From Luscinia megarhynchos (lineage: Eukaryota; Chordata; Aves; Passeriformes; Turdidae): 64,000 nt of DNA. Position 1 is the first letter of the stretch; the number at the start of each line of letters is the position of its first letter. The position numbers and the translations under genes are program-made. The DNA is taken from positions 496,001 through 560,000 of the forward strand of contig JAPFBE010000032.1 of the NCBI GenBank assembly GCA_034336665.1, read 5' to 3'. The notes below the pieces were generated by a model. That model was not told the origin of the DNA. It was given only the letters and a program-made list of their open reading frames with translations, and did no database searches. Shown here piece after piece: positions 47,901 to 56,930 of this stretch.

Positions 47901-49260
47901 AGCTGAGGGGAGTTACAGGAACTTTGGAAGATAGTGATGTCATCAGAAATCAACAAGATCATACTGTAGAAAAAAACTACCCTTGTGATCCATTGTGTGT
48001 AGAAGAACTTAGATGCAAAATGAATACAGACAGTAGTTAAATACAGCAAATCTGAAAAGTGGAGTGTGAAAGACTGAGAGTCAATTTTCATGCAAGGTGG
48101 CTGTGGAACCTTCTTTGAAGGCTTAAGAAAAGCTTAGACAAATCTATCCTGAACCTCTGTCAGCAATTTCTCACGACTGACATGAGGGAGAAAGGTTTTT
48201 GAGTTTCTTCTCAAGTCTACACTTCTACAGGAAAGGAAGAACAAGCATGTTATCTGCTTTAATGCACATGCTGAGTCCCTTGTTTGGGACTGAAGCACAG
48301 AAGGTAATAAACTGTGCACCTGAAACTAATGCACCTTTTATGAGAGTCAATAGCTGCTGATTTCTTTTAAGGCTATTTAGAATTATATATACTATCATGT
48401 TCAAGCTACAACTCCGTTGTCCTAGTTTATGGTGATGAAAACTCCAGTTGGACCTAGAGAAAACAGGGAACACTCAAGTTACTTCTCAGTAACTGTGAGG
48501 AGAAAAAAAAGCTGTTAAGTGATCCCTATCACTTCTCATCTTGATTTTTTTTGAAATTCTGTTAGTCTCCACTCTGCACAATACTGATTATGATTAATGG
48601 GATACAGTCTTTTCTGTGACCTAAATGAGACAGATCTTTTCCAAAAGACTGGTTAACATGTATTAGAAGGTAAAATAATGCAGATACAAAAGGGAGGTGA
48701 AGTAAGGTCGCCTTCTTTCATATATCAACAAACAAGTTTTCTATATAAATATATTTTTCTGACTAGTGTGCAACCAAGAGAGTTGACACAGTATTTGAAC
48801 TGGGATGTTAACCAACAAAAATTTTGCTAATATGATGCTAATAATATTTTTGTAAATGCATCTGTGCAAATGTGTTATTACATTTTTGAAAACTTTTATT
48901 ACATTATTGCATTTTTCTGTCATCTTGGAAATATTTCTGTCTTTTAACCTGTGGACAGCCTAAGATGATCTAAAATGGTGACAAACACTGTAGTAATTTG
49001 TACATATCTATGCTGCTTTGAGATTTCTGTTTGTTTTCTTAGGGCCCATAAGCTCTGTTTTATCCTTGATGTCTATGTAAATATTTCACCTATTTACTGT
49101 TTCTGAAAATCTCTACATAAACTTAACAATTTTTGTGGGGGGTTTTGTTTTTTGGGTTTTTTTTAGGTATTTTAATGACCTTGATAACAAGATGGATCCA
49201 GAAATTGAAGAAGCATATGAAAAATTCTGTCTAGAATCAGAACATAAGAGAAAACAGTGA
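26437..49260 (+). CDS. PAIP1: PAIP1, poly(A)-binding protein-interacting protein 1 (11 coding exons)
   Basis: PAIP1 is a cytoplasmic translation factor that binds PABPC1 and eIF4A and stimulates cap-dependent translation by helping mRNA ends interact. The joined exons total 1407 nt (468 residues plus TGA), close to the roughly 479 residues of human PAIP1. Every intron has GT and AG ends and the phases match throughout. The N-terminus is Gly/Arg-rich ([10 protein letters not shown]). The PAM2 motif, which binds the PABC domain, is [14 protein letters not shown] at residues 115-128. A MIF4G domain, the eIF4A-binding helical repeat, spans about residues 140-365 (exons 3-8). The acidic C-terminus ([19 protein letters not shown]) corresponds to PAM1, the second PABP contact. 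ATG at 26437 is chosen because [12 protein letters not shown] is the family start. Exon 1 after residue 30 is poorly conserved, so its exact content rests on splice phase. No stop or frameshift is seen, so the copy looks functional. Confidence 0.95.
27690..29165 (-). repeat. CR1 LINE, internally deleted, antisense in PAIP1 intron 1
   Basis: At 27697 the + strand reads AGAATGGTTTGGGTTGGAAG, the reverse complement of a CR1 3' end, so the LINE is on the minus strand. Its ORF2 pieces include [39 protein letters not shown] and FVDDTELCG (the RT FVDD active site), then [20 protein letters not shown]. The endonuclease-RT linker ([10 protein letters not shown]) is joined directly to mid-RT ([13 protein letters not shown]), so a few hundred bases of RT are missing. 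Stops and frame changes are present. Confidence 0.9.
29324..29493 (+). CDS. PAIP1: PAIP1 coding exon 2 (PAM2)
   Basis: Acceptor TTTTCAG and donor GCA|GTGAGT. It carries the PAM2 motif near its 3' end and ends in phase 0. Confidence 0.95.
29494..33118 (+). other. PAIP1 intron 2, left part
   Basis: AT-rich intron sequence with a T/G-rich simple stretch at 30437-30520. Apart from the small CR1 piece at 32165-32285 I see no gene or element. Confidence 0.7.
32165..32285 (-). repeat. CR1 3'-end fragment
   Basis: TATAGAATAATTTAGGTTGG followed by AAAGGACCTCTG and TGGTCCGATCCCAACTCAG is the reversed CR1 tail. It is short and diverged. Confidence 0.75.
33119..33425 (-). repeat. LTR-A copy in intron 2, left part
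   Basis: It shares GCCAGGCACCCACCA and later CACAGGGAGACCGG with the LTR at 53262. It breaks off at 33425 and resumes at 36427, because a class II provirus inserted into it. Confidence 0.75.
33426..33449 (+). repeat. Stub of 5' LTR of the composite class II provirus
   Basis: TGTTGGAGTCAGTGAGTCGA matches the start of the LTR at 35733 with one difference, then similarity ends abruptly. It is preceded by GGGGTA, which pairs with GGGGTT after the right LTR as a target duplication with one mismatch. Confidence 0.65.
33500..35005 (-). pseudogene. Class II ERV pol (RT end, RNase H, integrase), inverted within the provirus
   Basis: Minus-strand pieces run from an RT block beginning KYLG with a stop (near 34990) through ORF 34668-34982 ([19 protein letters not shown]), 34460-34726 (thumb/connection) and 33715-34146. 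The last holds RNase H ([17 protein letters not shown]) and the integrase zinc finger ([20 protein letters not shown]). Integrase continues to TGNGP-like [10 protein letters not shown] near 33520 and is cut. The direction is opposite to the adjoining LTR at 35733-36426. Confidence 0.85.
35006..35717. pseudogene. Uncertain ERV sequence, pol on the left, 3' end on the right
   Basis: From 35006 to about 35570 minus-strand ORFs are short and unassigned. From about 35580 the sequence leads directly into a plus-strand polypurine tract, so an orientation switch should lie in between. A possible env piece ([12 protein letters not shown]) appears on the minus strand but I do not rely on it. Confidence 0.35.
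35718..35732 (+). other. Polypurine tract
   Basis: AAGAGGAGGGGGAGA abuts the TG start of the LTR on the plus strand. It marks the LTR as a 3' LTR in plus orientation. Confidence 0.75.
35733..36426 (+). repeat. 3' LTR of the composite class II provirus, sense to PAIP1
   Basis: The 694-bp LTR begins TGTTGG and ends CTCACA. It has CCTATATAAGAG near 36191 and AATAAATAACC near 36290, so promoter and poly(A) signals are preserved in the sense direction of PAIP1. GGGGTT follows, matching GGGGTA before 33426 at five of six bases, consistent with a 6-bp class II duplication. Confidence 0.85.
36427..37224 (-). repeat. LTR-A copy in intron 2, right part
   Basis: This resumes the LTR-A sequence (CACTGCTCTGGGAGAGGAGTC, CACCATGGTCATTACCACGG, CTTCCAGCAGCTTCTCACAG), as in 53600-54300. 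The long ORFs across it, on both strands, arise from its GC-rich composition and are not genes. Confidence 0.8.
37225..37821 (+). other. PAIP1 intron 2, right part
   Basis: Ordinary AT-rich intron leading to exon 3. Nothing else is recognised. Confidence 0.7.
37822..38010 (+). CDS. PAIP1: PAIP1 coding exon 3 (MIF4G start)
   Basis: Acceptor CTATAG, donor CAG|GTAGCC. It encodes the first MIF4G helices ([24 protein letters not shown]). It is separated from exon 2 by 8.3 kb because of retroelement insertions. Confidence 0.95.
38011..41543 (+). other. PAIP1 intron 3
   Basis: Contains AT-rich unique-looking sequence and a G/T-rich stretch with a long T run at 40030-40160. No repeat family, RNA gene or ORF of substance is recognised. 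Confidence 0.7.
41544..41656 (+). CDS. PAIP1: PAIP1 coding exon 4
   Basis: Acceptor GGAAG, donor AAG|GTCAGT. It encodes [18 protein letters not shown] and ends in phase 2. Confidence 0.95.
42907..43018 (+). CDS. PAIP1: PAIP1 coding exon 5
   Basis: Acceptor TTTCAG, donor GAG|GTAAGA. It encodes [17 protein letters not shown] and restores phase 0. Confidence 0.95.
44293..44418 (+). CDS. PAIP1: PAIP1 coding exon 6
   Basis: Acceptor TTGCAG, donor AAG|GTGAGA. It encodes [20 protein letters not shown]. Confidence 0.95.
45788..45894 (+). CDS. PAIP1: PAIP1 coding exon 7
   Basis: Acceptor TTTAG, donor CAG|GTGAGA. It encodes [14 protein letters not shown] and [11 protein letters not shown], and ends in phase 2. 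Confidence 0.95.
46265..46382 (+). CDS. PAIP1: PAIP1 coding exon 8
   Basis: Acceptor TTTCAG, donor ATG|GTAAGA. It encodes [11 protein letters not shown] and ENDPNYFM, the end of the MIF4G domain. Confidence 0.95.
46510..46564 (+). CDS. PAIP1: PAIP1 coding exon 9
   Basis: This 55-base exon has acceptor TTCTTAG and donor CAG|GTATGT. It encodes [18 protein letters not shown]. Confidence 0.95.
47117..47210 (+). CDS. PAIP1: PAIP1 coding exon 10
   Basis: Acceptor TGGCAG, donor TCA|GTATGT. It encodes [18 protein letters not shown]. Confidence 0.95.
49167..49260 (+). CDS. PAIP1: PAIP1 coding exon 11 and stop
   Basis: The acceptor TTTTTTTTAG follows a long pyrimidine run. It encodes [20 protein letters not shown] and ends with TGA at 49258-49260. 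Confidence 0.95.
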
Positions 49261-49510
49261 GATGTTACACAATAACATTAGTTTATTAAACCAGTTTAGG
49301 TCTGGTTAGAGTACAGGGAGGCAAAAAACATTTGTACCAAAATAAGGAAGTTCACTTTCTCTAAGTACTCAAGTTATTCAATTTCCATTTTGTTAAACAG
49401 AATCCGCCAAAAGTTATAAACTTATGCTCTGTAACTTAGTGTTGTGTACATATCACAATTTATTTTATGGACAATGTTTGGCTGCAATAAACTTGATTTT
49501 AAAAGTATCA
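49261..49510 (+). terminator. PAIP1: PAIP1 3' UTR with poly(A) signal
   Basis: AATAAA at 49486-49491 lies 226 bases after the stop codon, in a setting GCTGCAATAAACTTG. A cleavage site would fall near 49505. Later signals cannot be excluded. Confidence 0.7.
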
Positions 49511-50640
49511 TAATGGAAATGAAAATTTAAGGGGGGGGGAAGAGGAAGAATAAATCAATTTCAATTTAATTGCTTGCTTGGTTTAGTATACACTAGGACA
49601 TATCCTTTTTACCATATACAAGATCTGGTATTTAATTTTTTTCTGACTAAAGAGCACATGATCAATGACTTTTTACATGTGTTTTCTGTAGATCACAATC
49701 ATGATAAGTGGTTTGTGAAGGGTTATTTTTGTGGAGAGTTTTGGTTTTCTTTTTCCTTTTCCTTCCTCTTCCAAAACATATATGTGAGGCCTGGACTCTC
49801 CTAGAATAAACATGTTACATGTTGATATGTGGAAAACCAAGCAGTGTTTTGGAAGTCAGGTTCTTTCAAGACCTTTGGTTCAGGTAAGCTTATTTTCAAC
49901 TTTTACAAGCAAAAACTATCCTGTAATTGCTGTGTTCTTCAAGACTACACGAATATATTTATGTGTTAACCCATGCTTCTCCAGGAGTATGTGCAGTGCT
50001 TGATATATTTTTTGAAACTAATGCATCTAATCTCTCAGCATTCCCTGTCACTTTCTCCATTATTCTAATTATTTTATATAGTTTAATTTTGTATTTTAAG
50101 TAAACTAATATTTCATAAATGTTGACATTCTGAAGTCAACTGCTAATTTTTTGAACCCCTGTAATCATGTTAGTCTTCCTAGGATATACCATTGTAGTTG
50201 TTGCCAAATTCAGTTGTATTTCTTCCTATTACCTGTTACTGATTAGACTGAGTAGAACCCCTTATCAAAAGCAAATGGGAAATATTTCCCAAAAGGCTAT
50301 TGTAAAAAACATGCGTTATAAATATGCATGCAAATAATTTTTACTCATTTGGTGAAATCACTTGTGTATCTGCTAATACAGTGAGTACTGACTGTTCTCT
50401 GGGTGCTTAACATAGTCATTTAAGTTGAAGTTTTAGAAAAAAAAATTAACCAGCTTTGTTTTCTTTAGTATAGCTTTCACTATCTTGTGTTTTTGCTTAA
50501 AAAATATTTTATTTTTTTTTGCATTTAAGTATGCATTTGTTCTGGTTCCTGAGAGGAGGTACAGTTTAGAGCCATGTAGGCATGACTAGGTTGCTATTCT
50601 ATATCACCTATATCATTTCTGGGGAGTGTAGCTTTGGGGG
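49511..50640. other. Intergenic sequence after PAIP1
   Basis: AT-rich, no ORF or repeat family recognised. Confidence 0.6.
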
Positions 50641-51667
50641 GAAGAAAAGGTGAGCACACCCCTGGAAATGGCACCATCTATCTCCCTCTCTTCATTGGAG
50701 GGGGTTGCTGAGATCAGCCCTGTGCACCTTGTCCTCTGCCACGGCTGCTGCCCATTCCCTTCCCACTCCTCTGAGACGCAGCTCCAGAATGTGGTTCTGG
50801 TAAGCAGCAAATGTGGCTCTGGGACATAACTGAAAAGCAGCAACAGCCACACAGAATGGAGCCCAGCGGAGCAGTCCAAAGCAGTGGTGAAACAGAGTGG
50901 AGCCAAGCCCAGCACAGCAGTCTGAAGCGACAGCATGTTGCAGTGCGGATGATCTAGCTTTTAGGGGTTTTTCCAATAATTGCTTTCCATTTCTCAAGCT
51001 CAGGGACAGGGAGAGCCAAGTGCAGGGAGTGCCTGCCATCTTGTCTTTGTCCCAGAGGGCCACATGGATGCAACTGATACCTGTGACTTATGGGGAGCAT
51101 CCACCTGCTCCAATGGTTTGGAAGTTCACCCCTGAAAAACTACAGGACCCTGATAAACTGGCAGAATATTTGATTAAAAAATGCTATGGCAGTTCCAGAG
51201 AGGCACAAAGTTATGCAATGTGCTGGGCCCTGGCTACTATTTATCAGACACTGCTCAATACTAGACAGCACCCTCAGGGGAAGGAAGAGGAGGAATACAG
51301 AACAACAGGCACTTAAACTCTGCAGCTGAACCAGAGAAACAACCCATCTTGGTAGCAGTCACCCCTATATGGAAGAAAAAAATCCAAGACCAAATCAGTT
51401 TGCTTAGTGAGGGATGAAGAGGAAGCAGGGCCCTCACAACTAGTGAAAGAGACAGAGCCAGAGATAATCACCTGATCCCTGTTCCCAGGTAAGCTGCGAG
51501 ATATGCGAAAAGATTTCAGCCACCAGTCAGGTGAGCCTCTGGTGACCTGGCTGCTCCAATGCTGGAATATCACAGCCCACACTATGAAACTGCATGGTAG
51601 TGAAGCCAAGCAACTTGGGTACCTGTCCTGGGATGTGGGCATTGACAAGAGGATTGGGAAAAGGACA
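50641..51667 (+). pseudogene. ERVL-like gag, first part
   Basis: A leader of about 250 bases is followed by an ORF (50897-51316) with VWKFTPEKLQDPDKLAEYLI and AMCWALATIYQTLL. After stops, a frame at 51480-51660 reads MRKDFSHQSGEPLVTWLLQ, then SEAKQLGYLSWDVGIDK. The same arrangement is found in the ORF at 62493 (RKDYTRRPDESIISWLVRLW, ARHLGSLSHDPVID), so both are Gag of one family. An LTR interrupts it at 51668. Confidence 0.75.
51664..51667 (+). repeat. Target site duplication GACA (left)
   Basis: The same four bases follow the LTR at 52152-52155. A 4-bp duplication is typical of gammaretroviral integration. Confidence 0.75.
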
Positions 51668-52151
51668 TGTCAGGAAAATTAAGCCACAAACACCAGAGGT
51701 TTATGTCCAAAAAGGAGACACGAGAGTCCTTTTACTTAATTTGAATAAAGGGAGAGGCCATGGGGCATTCCCCTGGGGTCTCTCAAATTTTTGGAGGACA
51801 CAGCCTCCATTTTTATCCTAATTTCCCTTTCTCTTTCCCCATTGGCTGAGGTACTTGAGAGGTACAGACTTCCCAGAACGCCTGATACCTAATATGCCCC
51901 TCTAATGTATAACTCTCCCTTTTAATTTTTAATTCTTATGGAATTTATGGTTTTTTCCCCATTGTTTCTTTCATCTTTCAATATCCAATTTCATTTATCA
52001 GCAAACCTAGTTTGTTTGTAAAGGCAAATATATTTTTTCCATTAATCAATCAGTGGAATCATTCCCATTGTTTCTTTTATCTCTTAGTGCTAGTTTTATC
52101 TACCAGCAGACCCACAGCTTGTTTGTAAAAACAAATCCCTCATTCCTCTCA
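51668..52151 (-). repeat. Solo LTR, LTR-D family, minus orientation
   Basis: The 484-bp LTR is the reverse complement of the family at 15943-16423, with the two U3 units (CCATTGTTTCTTT words), TTTTTATCC TATA complement and TTTGAATAAAGG-type signal complement in reversed order. It begins TGTCAGGAAAATTAAG and ends CCTCTCA. No internal sequence is present, so it is a solo LTR from recombination. Confidence 0.9.
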
Positions 52152-52760
52152 GACAGAAACACAGCCTCTGGAGGTGATTCCTATCAATCATGAGAGAAAG
52201 GTATCTTTGCAAGGATGATCTATCAGTGCACCAAGACAAGTGGAACACCATGGAGAAAAGTATCAAGTACCTAAGAGAATTAGCTGTGCTGGGGATAATG
52301 TATAGGGATTCAAATAACAAGCAATGCTATATAAATACAGATGACATCCAGTGTACACAAACCATGTGGTGGAAATTCCTACAGAGCGTGCCAATGTCAT
52401 GCCAACTCATTGAGAGTGGTCATGGAAGGAAGGAGAACAAAGAGTGGTCACTTTTCTTAGCAGACTCCAGCTATATGAAGAAACTGTCTCCACCCCAATA
52501 CAGGCCTACATCTCATCTGTGGAAAGACTGTCCAAGGACTTCCAGCAATTTAAAGAAGAAATTAAAAAGGACCAACAGAAATCTAAAGAGGGCTACCAGA
52601 AATTTAAGGAGGAAATGTCCAATGTCCCACCAGTATAGACCAGAGTCTCTGCTATTGGGAGCAAATGCCTGTAAGGCCCAAAAAACATTCAACAAAGCTT
52701 TTAAAAAGATTTACAAGTTGTTCATGTACTCTGAGTTCGACACACAGGAGTAATACCAAC
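52152..52760 (+). pseudogene. ERVL-like gag, second part
   Basis: Gag resumes after the LTR: RERYLCKDDLSVHQDKWNTM parallels the region just before 63650 of the right-hand provirus. ORF 52444-52638 adds a charged heptad-like segment (ERLSKDFQQFKEEIKKDQQK) suggestive of a coiled coil. Frameshifts separate the pieces. Confidence 0.7.
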
Positions 52761-53256
52761 AAGATATTCTCAAGAGGTGAAAACAACAAAAAATCTACTG
52801 GCAACTTTAGAAAATCAGACAACTTGGGCAAAAGGTTTAGTGCAACATTCAGTCAACATAAAATACTTCTCAAAGCCTTAACTTAGCCCACTCAACTTAG
52901 CAAACTCTAAGCTCATTCAATTCTAAGTTACTCAAAAATTCTGACAAGAGGAAATTGGAAGAAAAAAGAGAGACATAAAAGATATACAAGAGGACACACA
53001 TAGCTACTAATTCCTGGGTTCTAGTGGTGTTCATCTGATAGAAATTTTAAGAAGAGGTAGGGTCAACATGTGCACGCCTCTTGTTCAGCTTTAAATACCC
53101 CTTGGCCTTCCTGGACCCTTCCCCCAGGTGGGATTGCCTGCTGTTTGGCCACTCAGGAGCTGGGATAAGAGCTCCAGGGGCAGGTGTGGAGCTTTGTCTC
53201 CAGGATGCCAGTGATTGGCAGCCACTGCTGGGCTGGGATACAGGCTCTAGGAGTGG
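52761..53256. other. Unassigned sequence between gag and LTR-A
   Basis: No clear ORF. A TTTAAATA sequence near 53091 could belong to a reversed LTR, but boundaries are not visible. It is contiguous with 54353 onward if the LTR at 53262 is removed. Confidence 0.35.
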
Positions 53257-53261
53257 GGGGT
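53257..53261 (+). repeat. Target site duplication GGGGT (left)
   Basis: It is repeated at 54348-54352 directly after the LTR end. Confidence 0.7.
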
Positions 53262-54347
53262 TGTCATGGTTTGACACTGGCCCAACACTAGGCACCCACG
53301 AGAGTCGAGAGTCACTCGCTCACCCTCCCCTGCTACATCTGGGCAGAGGAGGCAAAAAGGGGAAAGAAAAAAAAAAAAAGAAGGCTTCATGAGTGCGATA
53401 AGGACTGGGAGAAATATTTCAAGGGCAAAGTAGGCTAAACTTAAATTGCAAAGTGAATTTATTGCTAACAGAATCAGAGGAGGATAATGAGAAGTAAAAT
53501 AAGCCCTTATAACACCATTTTTCCCCCAGCCCCTTCCCCTTTTCCACCAATAGCACAGGGAGACAGGGCGTGGGGGTTTTGGTCACTTCATCACCGAGAT
53601 TTTCTTCTGCTGCTCTGGGAGAGGAGTCCTTCCCATATGAGGCCGTGGGGTCCCTCCCATGGGAGACAGTTCTCCATGAACATCTCCAGTGCGGGTCCAC
53701 TCTCATGAGCAGCAGCTGTACCACACCTGCTACAACGTGAACTCCCCCTCACAGGCAGACAGTTCTCCCAAAACTGGTGTGATGCGGGTCTCTTTCCACG
53801 GGGTGCAGTCCTCCAAGGACAGGCTGCTCCAGCCTGGAATCAGGAGCCCCCTCTCTCCTCTGGGTCTTCCACTGGACCGCAGCCTCCTCCAAGCATCCAC
53901 CCGCTCCAGCATGGGCACCTCCCCCATGGGCTGCAGGTGGATCTCTGCATACCCTGTGGACCCATGGGCTGCAGGGACACAACCTGCTTCACCATGGTAA
54001 TCACCACGGCCTGCAGAGGAATCTCAGCTCTGGTGCCTGGAGGACCTCCTCCCCCTCCTCCACTGACCTTGGTGTCTCCATGTTGTTTTCCATCACATGT
54101 TCTCAACTCCTCCTCCTCTCTAAGAGCAAAAACCCATGACTGTTTTGATTTTCTTCTTAAATATGTTGTCACAGAGGCATTACCAACCTCTCTCATTGGC
54201 CCAGTTTTGGCCAGCAGCATGTCTATCTTCAGAGCCATCAGCCATTTGGCTCTGCTGGACATGGTGGGGAGCTTCCAGCAGCTTCTCACCGAAGCCACCT
54301 CTGGGGCTCCCCTGCTTCCAAAAATTAAGCCATGCCAAACCAATACA
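53262..54347 (-). repeat. Solo LTR, LTR-A family, minus orientation
   Basis: This 1086-bp LTR has TG and CA ends and a perfect 5-bp duplication. On the minus strand it starts TGTATTGGTTTGGCATGG and has an ACATATTTAAGAA box near 54157-54169. It is GC-rich and produces many long ORFs on both strands that share no homology with proteins. Related copies are at 9233-10140 and 33119-37224. Confidence 0.85.
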
Positions 54348-54352
54348 GGGGT

Positions 54353-54673
54353 GCAGGGCAGTGCACTGCCTCACCACAGCAATGCCCAACCTGCTCTTTC
54401 CCTCACATACATGTACCCCAAAATGTCTCAAGACATCAATCTTTCTAATCTCTCGCATCACTGCCCTGCTGAAGAGAGAGAGGACACACCACAAGGTTAC
54501 TAATGCTTTTACCCGCGTGATCACAGAGAGAACATGAAGAAGTCAGGTGGAAAACCCACCTCTTACCTGGTATCACAAATACATGAGCTGAGAGGAAGAA
54601 CAATCACTGCAGGAAATTCTTCAAGGACAAATACTGCTCCAGTTTCCAGTGAGCAAGTCCCCAGGCAGAGTAG
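54353..54673. other. Unassigned sequence
   Basis: Host or old ERV sequence between two LTRs. No feature recognised. Confidence 0.4.
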
Positions 54674-55208
54674 TGTCACAGAATGAGTGGGAACTTCAGA
54701 CAAGCCCTGCCTTAGCCTCAGATTTTTGGCAACAGCTTAAATTTAAGAAATCACTCTGACATGCAAGTTCTAAGGGTGGCAGAACAGGTCTACTTAAGAG
54801 TTATTTATTGAACAGATGGGAGATAACAGACAAAAGGTCTTAATCAGAGTTATTTATTACACAGTGTCACAGCACAAGCAGGCTTGTAGCTGGGCAATTA
54901 ATTTGGCCATAGATAAGAAATTCAGTTTGATTAGCCTGGTTCGATAAACAGGCCCCTAGGTGAACAATGATAGGATATATTCAAACTCAAACAGGGATTT
55001 CACCCAATGATGTTCCATCCTAAGGTGCAGATACCCATTGGTCATAGAGCTGAGCTGCCCGAACTCCTAACCAATCAGCTGTCATGAGCCAGGAAATTCA
55101 AATCCCCTATTTAAGAGGGGAACAGAACAATAAAGGGGCTTTTGTCACATGGATCACAGAGGGTCATGTTGTTTGTCTCCAGCCACATCCCCAGTCAATA
55201 CTATAACA
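54674..55208 (+). repeat. Probable LTR, plus orientation (LTR-E)
   Basis: It starts TGTCACAG and ends CTATAACA. It has CCCTATTTAAGAGG near 55107 and ACAATAAAGG near 55129, spaced as in retroviral LTRs. No duplication is visible and no primer site follows, so boundaries may be slightly off. Confidence 0.6.
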
Positions 55209-55631
55209 GCATAAAACTAAAAGAGCTACTAGTAGATTGCATAAAACAGTGCATGATATCAAGATACCTATAGTAAAGCTACCAAAAGAAATAGTATTAA
55301 TTAGGAGTCAAATGTAACTTACCACTGAAATTGCGATAGTGTACAGAGTCCTTTTGCTCAACCTCCAGAGGAGTAACCACAGAGCAGATGTTCCTGCTTT
55401 GGGGAGAAACTCCAGACATTTCCAGGGAATGTGCAGAAGATTTCTGCTTCATGAAAGTTTGGTGTGGCTTTTATAGTTTGTAAAGTGAGGTGTCTGTCAG
55501 TCAGAAATCCAGCTTATCTTTCCAGATCTCACTTCCACAGTAAGATGTTTATTGTCAGCTGAGAGTCTTAATCCCATGGCACCAAAATAAATCACTACAA
55601 GACAGCTTGTCCTGTTTGAGTTATTTCACCA
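55209..55631. other. Unassigned sequence, possible reversed LTR remnant
   Basis: The minus strand contains ACTATAAAAGCC near 55465-55476, which could be a TATA box, but no LTR ends are recognised. Confidence 0.3.
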
Positions 55632-56246
55632 GTGAACAAGCAACAGATAAGCTCTTGTGGGGTGGCAATATGCCCTGCTACAACTAGAAGGGTTAATGTT
55701 ACTTCCAATCTTCTTGAAGGAACCTCCGGTTCATATTTACAGAGAGTGAGCAGACCAGAACTAGAGGGGGCCTGCCTTCAACTAGGTGGAGGAAAGGGAC
55801 AATTCGATGTATTGGACTATGTATATCCAATTGGCACATTAGACCCACAAGAATATAAGGCTTTACTTGACACCAGCACACAATGTACCCTTATGCCATC
55901 AAGATACCTAGGGGCAAAATCTACCTCTGTATCTGGGGTGCCAGGAGGATCCCAACAGCTGACTGTACTGGAAGCTGTAGTGAGTCTGACTGGGAAGAAA
56001 TGGCAAAAACACCCCATTGTGACTGGTCCAGAGGCCCTGTGCATCCTTGGCATAGATTACCTCAGGAGAGGGTATTTCAAGGAACCAAAAGGGCATTGTT
56101 GGGCTATTGGGACAGCAACTGTAGAGACAGAGGGAATTAAACAGATGAATATCTTGCCTGGCATCTCAGAGGACACTTCTGCTGTGGGATTGCTGAAGGT
56201 CAAAGAAGAACAGATACCGATTGCTACCACAACAGTGCACTGTTGA
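55632..56246 (+). pseudogene. ERVL-like protease region
   Basis: The 204-residue ORF contains YKALLDTSTQCTLMPSRYLG, a retroviral aspartic protease active site reading D-T-S, then HPIVTGPEALCILGIDYLR, the C-terminal G-I/R-D signature of such proteases. It probably belongs to the same provirus as the gag at 50641-52760. The sequence after the stop (AVQYTNR-like) is cut by LTR-D-like sequence near 56282. The active site has Ser where Gly is usual, so activity is doubtful. Confidence 0.75.
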
Positions 56247-56281
56247 CAATAATACACCAACCGGGACTCCATGACCCTCAT

Positions 56282-56600
56282 TAAAGGAATGAGGGTCTTG
56301 TCTTTTCAAACAAACTGCAAGTCTGCTGGTAAATAAAGCTAAATACTGAGAAATAAAAGAAACAATGGGAAAGATTCCACTAACTGATGAAAGGAGTGAG
56401 AGGAATTTGTCTTTACAAACAAACTGTAGGTCTGCTGATAAATAAAGTTAGATACTGAGAGATGAAAGAAACAATGGGAAGAATCATAAATTTCATAAGG
56501 AATTACACTGATTGACGCAAGGAAAAGAAAAGGGGAGGAGTATATTTTATAAGGGGTATCGACGATTGAGAGGGAGATGGGGACTACTGACAGGTAATCA
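56282..56600 (+). repeat. LTR-D-like U3 fragment with tandem units
   Basis: Two direct units of about 110 bases (about 56283-56395 and 56396-56500) each carry TTGTCTTT, CAAACAAACTG, CTGCTG-TAAATAAAG and AAGAAACAATGGG. They match the U3 repeats at 15943. The TATA and poly(A) part of the LTR is missing, so it is truncated. Confidence 0.7.
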
Positions 56601-56930
56601 GAATCAAATTTTTACAGAGCGCTACATGTGCTTATATACCATTTACAGGAAGGCTAGTAATTTTTACTGTAATTTATTTAAAGATCAGTCAGACAAACTT
56701 TGCATTTCTACTTAGTAAAATCTTATTTCCCGTCAGCCAGACTTGATCCAATCTTCTTGCAATCTTCAGAGCTCTGTTTGCTCTTGCCAAGGCATTCTGT
56801 TTATCAAACTGTATATGCTGATTAAATCTACAGTACTATCAGTCTCATTTATATTTACCACATCCACATCTCCCCCATATCTTTCAACCAAAAATACACT
56901 CTTAAATGATTTGTCTATTAAATTTTTCAC
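56601..56930. other. Unassigned sequence
   Basis: AT-rich with no recognisable feature. It may be the far 3' end of the minus-strand ERV to its right. Confidence 0.4.

Larger units (their letters stand above)
41657..49166 (+). other. PAIP1 introns 4 to 10
   Basis: The introns between the listed exons (41657-42906, 43019-44292, 44419-45787, 45895-46264, 46383-46509, 46565-47116, 47211-49166) show no recognisable retroelement, in contrast to introns 1 and 2. Confidence 0.6.

Noticed and set aside
50613..51063. Minus-strand ORFs of 107 and 123 codons
   Set aside because: Antisense to the ERVL-like gag leader; no domain.
53689..54524. ORFs of 188, 167 and 133 codons
   Set aside because: These are GC-rich LTR sequence read in several frames and strands, with no protein similarity that I recognise.
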